Assembly: GCA_947630255.1 (NCBI GenBank)
Contig: CANRGU010000070.1
Span: 1-6,651, forward strand
Length of the DNA stretch: 6,651 nt
Reading direction: 5' to 3'
Source of the DNA: an uncultured Clostridia bacterium
GTDB taxonomy: Bacteria > Bacillota > Clostridia > TANB77 > CAG-508
The notes beneath the pieces were generated by a model, which did not search any database, was not told where the DNA came from, and was given only the letters and a program-made list of their open reading frames with translations. Of this stretch, positions 1 to 3,852 are shown one piece after another (the stretch's first letter is position 1; each line of letters opens with the position of its first letter). A program made the translations under genes and the position numbers.

Positions 1-6
1 ACTAAC

Positions 7-36
7 ATTGTATCATAATGTAATAATGTGTGTCTT
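7..36 (-). promoter_or_regulatory. Possible leftward promoter for a gene outside the window
   Basis: Read on the minus strand, an extended -10 (TG-A-TACAAT, box at 7-12) lies 18 bases downstream of a weak -35 (AAGACA, at 31-36). It would drive a gene to the left of the window. The -10 is good but the -35 is poor, and AT-rich DNA throws up such matches by chance. Apart from this and the terminator at 92-133, I see nothing in bases 1-132. Confidence 0.25.
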
Positions 37-91
37 TTTATTTCTTAAAACCGGTCACTTAATTTTACCATTTATAAACTTTTTACGCAAT

Positions 92-133
92 AAAAAAAAT
101 CCAGAATTTATAAAATAGATTCTGGATTTTTTT
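92..133 (-). terminator. Intrinsic terminator of the pilin-like gene
   Basis: Perfect arms TCCAGAAT (100-107) and ATTCTGGA (119-126) are flanked by an A-run (92-99) and a T-run (127-133), so the stem can extend to about 15 pairs around an 11-base loop. On the minus strand the A-run becomes the U-tract. The hairpin starts on the TGA at 133-135, which is the stop of the frame-shifted 3' part of the pilin. This position suggests the ancestral gene ended at 133 and not at the premature stop at 281. It could work in both directions. Confidence 0.85.
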
Positions 134-297
134 CACCAAGTAGTACTCTTTGAAGTGTATTCAGGAGTAATCTCAAATGATTTGCTTTCATCGTTTTTTA
201 ATACCCCAACAAGACAAGGTTTAAAAAGATAAGTATTCCCGTCACCAGGTTTGTATTTCGATAAACTTATTAAGTATATACTATTCGACTCTAATCC
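133..297 (-). pseudogene. Out-of-frame C-terminal remainder of the pilin-like gene
   Basis: The +1 frame relative to the pilin reads 54 codons from GGA at 297-295 to TGA at 133-135. It begins GLESNSIYLISLSKYKPG and ends EITPEYTSKSTTW. The residue mix is ordinary for a secreted protein domain, and the stop abuts the terminator hairpin. It has no start codon with a ribosome binding site of its own, since the ATGs at its 5' end lie inside the pilin frame. I infer it is the lost C-terminus of the upstream pilin. Joining the two by skipping one base near 298-299 (GAC-CGG read as GAC-GGA) gives a protein of about 243 residues. A sequencing error, a real mutation or recoding are all possible. Confidence 0.7.
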
Positions 298-865
298 GGT
301 CATATAAAACAAATCCATTATTTGCAACAAAACTCGTGCCAGCATATTCATCAATTATAACAAGATTCTCTAAAATATCTGCTGCCTTATCTGCCACTTC
401 CTCAGTAGGGTTAAGTGTAAATTTATCCCCCATAGCTTCTCCAAGAGCTCCTTCCCATTCTATTGTGTCGCCATTTATTGTTCCTACTTTGTATAAATTA
501 CATTCTACTTCACGTGGCGAAGGTATATCTTCTGATATTGTAATATTAATTTTCCCAGCATTGCCTTTATAAAATCTTCCTATTGCTTCTATGTCGTCCT
601 CTTTCACTTCATTATCTGTTTTTTCATGTATATATTCATCTATTGAATTATATGTTTTTCCATCTATCTCTACTTTTCCATTTCCTATATTTTTTTCTTC
701 TTCCATTGCTGCCTCTGTTTTTGCTTTTGCTTCTTGTGTTTTTGCAACTATTCCTCCGTTTAATGCTATACTTAGGGTTACTCCTACTAGTATTAACATT
801 ACTATTATTGTGATTATTAAGGCTACTAAAGTTATACCTCTATTTTTTAATTTTTCTTGATTCAT
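281..865 (-). CDS. Type IV prepilin-like protein, frame lost near the C-terminus
   Basis: The N-terminus is a class III signal peptide: a short basic stretch (KLKNRG), predicted prepilin peptidase cleavage after Gly10, then ITLVALIITIIV and a hydrophobic helix to about residue 35. The helix runs into a charged stretch (KTQEAKAKTEAAMEEE, about 42-57) and a variable, probably surface-exposed domain. The GITLVAL start is typical of pilin-like proteins in Clostridia. It lacks the Glu5 of classical type IV pilins, having Ala at mature position 5. The product would be processed and anchored in the membrane or assembled in a pilus or pseudopilus, but no assembly gene is nearby. The start is supported by AAGGAG at 878-883, with a rather long 12-base spacer. 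The frame ends early at TAG 281-283, while coding-like sequence continues in the +1 frame to 133. A promoter lies at 978-1006. Family assignment is firm; the exact role is unknown. Confidence 0.85.
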   Translation of the reverse strand: MNQEKLKNRGITLVALIITIIVMLILVGVTLSIALNGGIVAKTQEAKAKTEAAMEEEKNIGNGKVEIDGKTYNSIDEYIHEKTDNEVKEDDIEAIGRFYKGNAGKINITISEDIPSPREVECNLYKVGTINGDTIEWEGALGEAMGDKFTLNPTEEVADKAADILENLVIIDEYAGTSFVANNGFVLYDRIRVE

Positions 866-901
866 GTGTTTATCATTCTCCTTCTTTTGTTTTTTCTTTT
901 T

Positions 902-939
902 TTGGGACGGACTAATTTTAGTCTCTATTATTTTCCCAA
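902..939 (-). promoter_or_regulatory. Structured 5' leader hairpin of the pilin-like gene
   Basis: Nested inverted repeats lie between the promoter and the ribosome binding site. The outer arms TTGGGA (902-907) and TCCCAA (934-939) enclose inner arms GACTAA (910-915) and TTAGTC (918-923). In the leader RNA this would be a two-part hairpin about 20 bases upstream of the Shine-Dalgarno. It could be a binding site, a stability element or a small regulatory leader. It matches no riboswitch class I recognise. Read on the plus strand it is followed by T-rich sequence, but no plus-strand gene precedes it. Confidence 0.45.
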
Positions 940-977
940 TTTTTATTGTTTTTATGTTTATTTTAATTTACATGTTT

Positions 978-1006
978 ATAATATATTATCTTTTTTTCAT
1001 TGTCAA
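978..1006 (-). promoter_or_regulatory. Sigma-A promoter of the pilin-like gene
   Basis: On the minus strand, a perfect -35 TTGACA (1001-1006) is separated by 17 bases from a -10 TATTAT (978-983). Transcription would start near 971, giving an untranslated leader of about 105 bases that contains the nested hairpin at 902-939. Confidence 0.75.
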
Positions 1007-1057
1007 TATTCTTTCTGAATATTTTTATCTTCTTTTTCGCCTTTAATTTGCATAAAT

Positions 1058-1086
1058 TTGAATTTTAACATATATTATGCTATAAT
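1058..1086 (+). promoter_or_regulatory. Sigma-A promoter of the 123-residue unknown gene
   Basis: A -35 TTGAAT (1058-1063) lies exactly 17 bases upstream of a perfect -10 TATAAT (1081-1086). Initiation is expected around 1093, about 57 bases before the ATG. The last T of the -10 is also the first base of a perfect DnaA box, so a protein bound there would cover the start site. This promoter and the pilin promoter at 978-1006 point away from each other. Confidence 0.7.
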
Positions 1087-1094
1087 TATCCACA
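1086..1094 (+). promoter_or_regulatory. DnaA-box sequence overlapping the promoter
   Basis: TTATCCACA is a perfect match to the bacterial DnaA-box consensus. It spans the last base of the -10 box to about the predicted transcription start. Binding of DnaA here could repress the gene and tie it to the replication cycle; that role is inferred from position only. No cluster of boxes or AT-rich unwinding array surrounds it, so it does not look like an origin. Confidence 0.5.
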
Positions 1095-1123
1095 GATATT
1101 TTTCATTTAGCGATAAAAATATC
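1095..1123 (+). repeat. Perfect 9-bp inverted repeat in the 5' leader
   Basis: Arms GATATTTTT (1095-1103) and AAAAATATC (1115-1123) flank an 11-base loop, immediately after the predicted transcription start and 26 bases before the ATG. It could be an operator or a 5'-end hairpin that stabilises the mRNA. The arms are very AT-rich, so the RNA stem would be only moderately stable. Confidence 0.45.
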
Positions 1124-1149
1124 AAATAAAATCGGAAGGTGAAAGTAAC

Positions 1150-1521
1150 ATGCAACACGAAAATGAACTCTTTGCCAATATGCTCAATCGGATTTATGTC
1201 AGAGAATCTACTCGCAATTATACTAGAATACTAAAGTTTGACCATGGTACAGCACAAGCCTTTTCACTAATTAAAAAGTCCTTCATCAAAATAGCTCAAG
1301 ACTATGGCGAATACCCAAAAACAGTAGTGGCATTTTTTACTATTGCTGATGATCACACATTTTTTTCATGTAATGGCGAAAATGTACAAGAAGTTAATTT
1401 TTCAAAAAATGACTTGCTTGGTTGTGTTGAATTAGCAAGGCGTAATGGTTTAAGAACTAATCTAATAGATGATGGCAAAAGAATTCAATTTACTTTTGCT
1501 TTTACCCCTTCAAATGCTTAA
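1150..1521 (+). CDS. Conserved-looking small soluble protein of unknown function
   Basis: This 123-residue protein is not one I recognise. It has no signal peptide and no membrane segment. The sequence suggests a compact alpha/beta fold: a helical N-terminal half (MLNRIYVRES, AFSLIKKSFIKIAQDYG), then beta-like segments (KTVVAFFTIADD, THFFS-like and RIQFTFAFT) with a helix around ELARRNG. The ATG at 1150 is fixed by GGAAGGTGA at 1134-1142, with a 7-base spacer. The gene stands alone, with its own promoter (1058-1086), a DnaA box and inverted repeat in its leader, and a terminator 16 bases past the stop. It uses CGN arginine codons (including an in-frame CGG at residue 14) more freely than the flippase or ATPase, which may hint at a different origin. 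It is very likely a real gene, given complete expression signals on both sides. Confidence 0.75.
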   Translation: MQHENELFANMLNRIYVRESTRNYTRILKFDHGTAQAFSLIKKSFIKIAQDYGEYPKTVVAFFTIADDHTFFSCNGENVQEVNFSKNDLLGCVELARRNGLRTNLIDDGKRIQFTFAFTPSNA

Positions 1522-1536
1522 ATCAGATATCGCTAT

Positions 1537-1565
1537 AAATAGATCCATAATCGGATCTATTTTTT
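1537..1565 (+). terminator. Intrinsic terminator of the 123-residue gene
   Basis: Arms 1537-1546 and 1553-1562 (core TAGATCC and GGATCTA) form a perfect 10-pair stem with a 6-base loop. The stem runs into a T-run ending at 1565. It starts 16 bases after the stop codon at 1521. Confidence 0.85.
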
Positions 1566-1593
1566 ATGATAATTTTATTCTAAATATCAAAAT

Positions 1594-1621
1594 AAAAGAG
1601 CGAAGAAGTCCTCGCTCTTTT
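1594..1621 (-). terminator. Bidirectional terminator downstream of hup
   Basis: Perfect 10-bp arms AAAAGAGCGA (1594-1603) and TCGCTCTTTT (1612-1621) flank an 8-base loop. The A-run on one side and T-run on the other allow function on both strands. It lies 35 bases past the hup stop and also backs up the terminator of the convergent gene at 1150-1521. Confidence 0.85.
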
Positions 1622-1656
1622 TTATATGAATTCATACTTATATTAATGTATTAATT

Positions 1657-1935
1657 CTATTTTTTATTAACTAAATCTTTTAATGCTTTACCAGCTTTGA
1701 ATACTGGAGCTTTTGATGCAGGTATTTTGATTTCTTCCTTAGTTTGTGGGTTTCTACCTTTTCTAGCTGCTCTTTTTCTAACTTCGAAAGATCCAAATCC
1801 AACTAATTGAACTTTATCTCCTTTTACTAAAGCATCTGTTACAGTATCAACTAATGCGTTTACTGCAGCTTCAGCACCTTTTTTTGTTTCTCCTGTTTTT
1901 GCAGCTATAGCTGCGATTAATTCAGCTTTGTTCAT
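1657..1935 (-). CDS. hup: HU family DNA-binding protein
   Basis: A 92-residue histone-like protein with the full HU signature. It has an N-terminal helical dimerisation region (MNKAELIAAIAAKTG), the GFGSFEVR segment (46-53), the DNA-gripping arm with RKGRNPQT (58-65) and the intercalating-turn proline in IPAS (Pro72), then APVFKAGK and a basic C-terminal helix. HU dimers bend and compact nucleoid DNA and assist replication, repair and transcription. The length is typical (about 90). The ATG is set by AGGAGGT at 1943-1949, with a 7-base spacer. It is co-directional with the flippase gene upstream (191-base gap) and ends at a bidirectional terminator. In clostridial genomes hup commonly lies between mazG and yabO downstream of spoVB; here both of those are missing. 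A palindrome at 1969-1987 lies near its likely promoter. Confidence 0.97.
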   Translation of the reverse strand: MNKAELIAAIAAKTGETKKGAEAAVNALVDTVTDALVKGDKVQLVGFGSFEVRKRAARKGRNPQTKEEIKIPASKAPVFKAGKALKDLVNKK

Positions 1936-1968
1936 TAAAATTACCTCCTATAAGATTTGTTTTCTTTT

Positions 1969-1987
1969 TAGTAGAATAGTTCTACTA
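1969..1987. repeat. 8-bp palindrome upstream of hup, possible operator
   Basis: Perfect arms TAGTAGAA (1969-1976) and TTCTACTA (1980-1987) flank a 3-base spacer. The centre is about 43 bases upstream of the hup ATG and overlaps the weak candidate -10 of the hup promoter. The size and tight spacing fit a dimeric repressor site, but a short leader hairpin is also possible. I do not recognise the motif. Confidence 0.4.
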
Positions 1988-2005
1988 CTTAAGAATATTC
2001 GTCAA
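1976..2005 (-). promoter_or_regulatory. Candidate hup promoter, weak -10
   Basis: On the minus strand, a good -35 TTGACG (2000-2005) precedes AACTAT (1976-1981) at 18 bases. The -10 matches the consensus poorly. Its overlap with the palindrome at 1969-1987 is the main reason to list it. The rest of the gap up to 2126 holds no gene. I see no convincing terminator after the flippase stop, so hup may also be read from upstream. Confidence 0.35.
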
Positions 2006-2126
2006 TTTTAGCTAAAATCCTTCTTTTTTTATTTTTATTTTTTTCCAAACGCGTTCATTCCCTAAGTTTTGCCAATTTTGTTCTTTAAAAGTATTGATTT
2101 TACTGTGTTTGCAGTCTTTTTTTATT

Positions 2127-3698
2127 TTATCTTCTTTTTACCTTTTTATACATCTTTTGTCCGTAAGGAAGCATAAAAATTTCGTCCTGAGATAATATTT
2201 TCAGCATAAAGATTGATATTATATATACTATTATTCCTACTAATAGTGAGACTATTAATAAAATATTATTCGATGCACTTGCCTCAAGCTTCATATATAT
2301 AATATATGAACATACAACCATAAGAATAGATGCTAATGCAGGTTTTATCAAAAATTTGCTTATACTGAAAGATATATTTAAATTCTTATTTAAGGAGATA
2401 AAACATATTATAAATGATACAATATGTGATGCTATTGAAGATATAATTGCTCCTGATACTCCAATAATAGGAATTAATAATATGTTAAGTACTAATTTTA
2501 TAATTGCTCCAACACCAAATGCAATAACTGGCACATTAACTTTACCTAATCCTTGAAGAGCTCCATTAATTGTTTGAGTTAAAACTACAAATATAATACT
2601 CCATGATGCAATTGCAAGCATTTCTGCTCCTGCCAAGGCGTTAGGAAATAACAACTTTAATATATTGCTAGAAAACACACTCATATATAATGTGCATGGC
2701 ATACCTATTAATATAGTAAGTAATATAGAAAATTTTATTCTTTTTTTGGCTATATATATTTCTTTTTTTGCAATTGCTGCAGAAATAGTTGGTACCAATG
2801 CAGTTGCAAAAGCAATATTAAATGAAAAAGGAAGTGTTATTAATGTATCTACTTTGCCACTTAAAATTCCATATTGTAGAGTTGCTTGTTCTTCACCTAT
2901 AATATTTTTTAACATTCTTACAACAGTAAAAGCATCTATTGTTTTTGTAATAGCAGAAAAAAGTGCACATAAAGCAATAGGTATAGATACTACAAGTATA
3001 TTTTTTATAATTGTCATTACACTATCCCTCTTATATTTATTAGATAATAGTACTTCTTTCCATACCTCTTTTTTTCTTTTTATAAAGTATCTGTATAAAT
3101 AAATTAGCGTGAATAATGTAGCAAGCGTTGTTGCAAGTGTTGCAGCACCTGCCATAAGTATTGTGTTATTAGAAGATATTGATGCTATTTGATTAACTAA
3201 AAGTATAGAAAATATTGTTTTGAATATTTGCTCTAAACTTTGAGAATTTGCAGTTACAGACAAATTTTCTTTTCCATTAAAATATCCTCTTAATACTGAT
3301 GAAATTGATACTAAGAATACAGATGGAGAAAGGGCTAAAATTGTAATTTCTGCCTCTGGTATTTGTAAATAGTTATTTGCTATGTAATTTGCTCCAAAAA
3401 ATAATATGCTGCTTCCTATAAAGCCTAGTAAACCAAACATAAAAAATGCTATTTTAAAAATTCTATATGCCCCTTTATTATCTCCTACTGCAATTTTACT
3501 AGATACTAATTTGGATATAGCATTTGGTACTCCTATTGATGATATTGTTAAAAATAAAGCATATATTTGAAATGCACCACCATAAATTGCATTTCCTCTA
3601 TCTCCAAATCCTTCCTTATTTGTTAAATATAATTTATAAATTAATCCTACTATTTTTATAATTACCTGAGAAAACATAAGCACAATTACGCCTTCCAT
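2127..3698 (-). CDS. spoVB: SpoVB/MurJ-like polysaccharide (lipid II-type) flippase
   Basis: A polytopic membrane protein of 523 residues from the ATG, close to the family's usual length of about 510-550, with many hydrophobic helices (of the order of 13-14). The N-terminal pattern EGVIVLMFSQVIIKIVGLIY and the GVPNAISKLVS segment are typical of the SpoVB/YtgP branch of the MOP flippase superfamily. Members move lipid-linked cell-wall precursors or polysaccharide units across the membrane; SpoVB itself serves spore cortex synthesis. The hup neighbour supports orthology to spoVB/yabM, as these genes share a cluster in clostridia. The real start is probably 27 bases upstream at an ATT codon (3723-3725): the Shine-Dalgarno lies 36 bases from the ATG but 9 from the ATT, and the added residues KNKKQNSF fit the family N-terminus. 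No strong promoter is visible in the divergent gap. Flippase identity is sound; lipid II versus another substrate is not settled. Confidence 0.88.
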   Translation of the reverse strand: MEGVIVLMFSQVIIKIVGLIYKLYLTNKEGFGDRGNAIYGGAFQIYALFLTISSIGVPNAISKLVSSKIAVGDNKGAYRIFKIAFFMFGLLGFIGSSILFFGANYIANNYLQIPEAEITILALSPSVFLVSISSVLRGYFNGKENLSVTANSQSLEQIFKTIFSILLVNQIASISSNNTILMAGAATLATTLATLFTLIYLYRYFIKRKKEVWKEVLLSNKYKRDSVMTIIKNILVVSIPIALCALFSAITKTIDAFTVVRMLKNIIGEEQATLQYGILSGKVDTLITLPFSFNIAFATALVPTISAAIAKKEIYIAKKRIKFSILLTILIGMPCTLYMSVFSSNILKLLFPNALAGAEMLAIASWSIIFVVLTQTINGALQGLGKVNVPVIAFGVGAIIKLVLNILLIPIIGVSGAIISSIASHIVSFIICFISLNKNLNISFSISKFLIKPALASILMVVCSYIIYMKLEASASNNILLIVSLLVGIIVYIISIFMLKILSQDEIFMLPYGQKMYKKVKRR

Positions 3699-3740
3699 GA
3701 AGCTATTTTGTTTTTTATTTTTAATTGTTATACACCTCCT
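3699..3740 (-). promoter_or_regulatory. Shine-Dalgarno and probable ATT start of the flippase gene
   Basis: On the minus strand AGGAGGTG (3733-3740) is a near-perfect Shine-Dalgarno. In the flippase frame the codons after it are TGT ATA ACA ATT AAA AAT AAA AAA CAA AAT AGC TTC and then ATG (3698-3696). An in-frame TAG lies just upstream of the Shine-Dalgarno. No ATG, GTG or TTG in this frame lies at proper spacing. ATT at 3725-3723 sits 9 bases from AGGAGG, so I infer it initiates and adds nine residues. A sequencing error turning ATG into ATT is the main alternative. Confidence 0.6.
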
Positions 3741-3745
3741 ATACT

Positions 3746-3770
3746 AGTTCATATTCAATGTATATGAACT
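3746..3770. repeat. 9-bp inverted repeat in the divergent promoter region
   Basis: Perfect arms AGTTCATAT (3746-3754) and ATATGAACT (3762-3770) flank a 7-base spacer. It lies between the flippase and ATPase genes, directly upstream of the flippase Shine-Dalgarno and 16 bases upstream of the ATPase -35. This fits an operator acting on both genes or a hairpin in the flippase leader. On the plus strand it is followed by five Ts, but there is no plus-strand gene to terminate. Confidence 0.5.
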
Positions 3771-3786
3771 TTTTGATTAAAAAGAC

Positions 3787-3815
3787 TTGTTTTTTTCGCA
3801 TTTTTGTAAGATAAT
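3787..3815 (+). promoter_or_regulatory. Candidate promoter of the VirD4-like ATPase
   Basis: A -35-like TTGTTT (3787-3792) precedes GATAAT (3810-3815; five of six match the -10 consensus) by exactly 17 bases. Initiation would be near 3822, leaving a leader of about 30 bases with GGGGGA (3840-3845) as ribosome binding site. Confidence 0.5.
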
Positions 3816-3852
3816 ATATATGTATGAAAATATATCTTTGGGGGATTAAAAA

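Noticed and set aside
336..860. Plus-strand open frames of about 76-89 codons over the pilin-like gene
   Set aside because: They are antisense shadows of the pilin frame with no ribosome site and low-complexity Leu/Phe/Ser translations.
902..945. Plus-strand intrinsic terminator reading of the pilin leader hairpin
   Set aside because: T-rich sequence follows the hairpin on the plus strand, but no plus-strand gene lies upstream; a leader element of the minus-strand gene is simpler.
864..1046. Plus-strand 60-codon frame, very Phe/Ile-rich
   Set aside because: It runs through T-rich DNA antisense to the pilin leader and promoter. The hydrophobicity comes from base composition, and no Shine-Dalgarno precedes it.
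1086..1094. Replication origin
   Set aside because: Only one perfect DnaA box, with no box cluster, dnaA/dnaN genes or unwinding repeats.
1469..1654. Plus-strand 61-codon frame
   Set aside because: It starts inside the 123-residue gene and crosses two terminators; no own start signals.
2047..2056. AACGCGTT palindrome in the spoVB-hup gap
   Set aside because: It is only an 8-bp self-complementary stretch, isolated, with no second copy nearby; not enough to call an operator.
2098..2126. Terminator directly after the flippase stop
   Set aside because: Only a 4-bp stem (ACTG/CAGT) with no U-tract on the minus strand.
2356..3102. Plus-strand frames of 66 and 145 codons within the flippase gene
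   Set aside because: Antisense shadows of a long, well-supported membrane protein frame; no ribosome sites.
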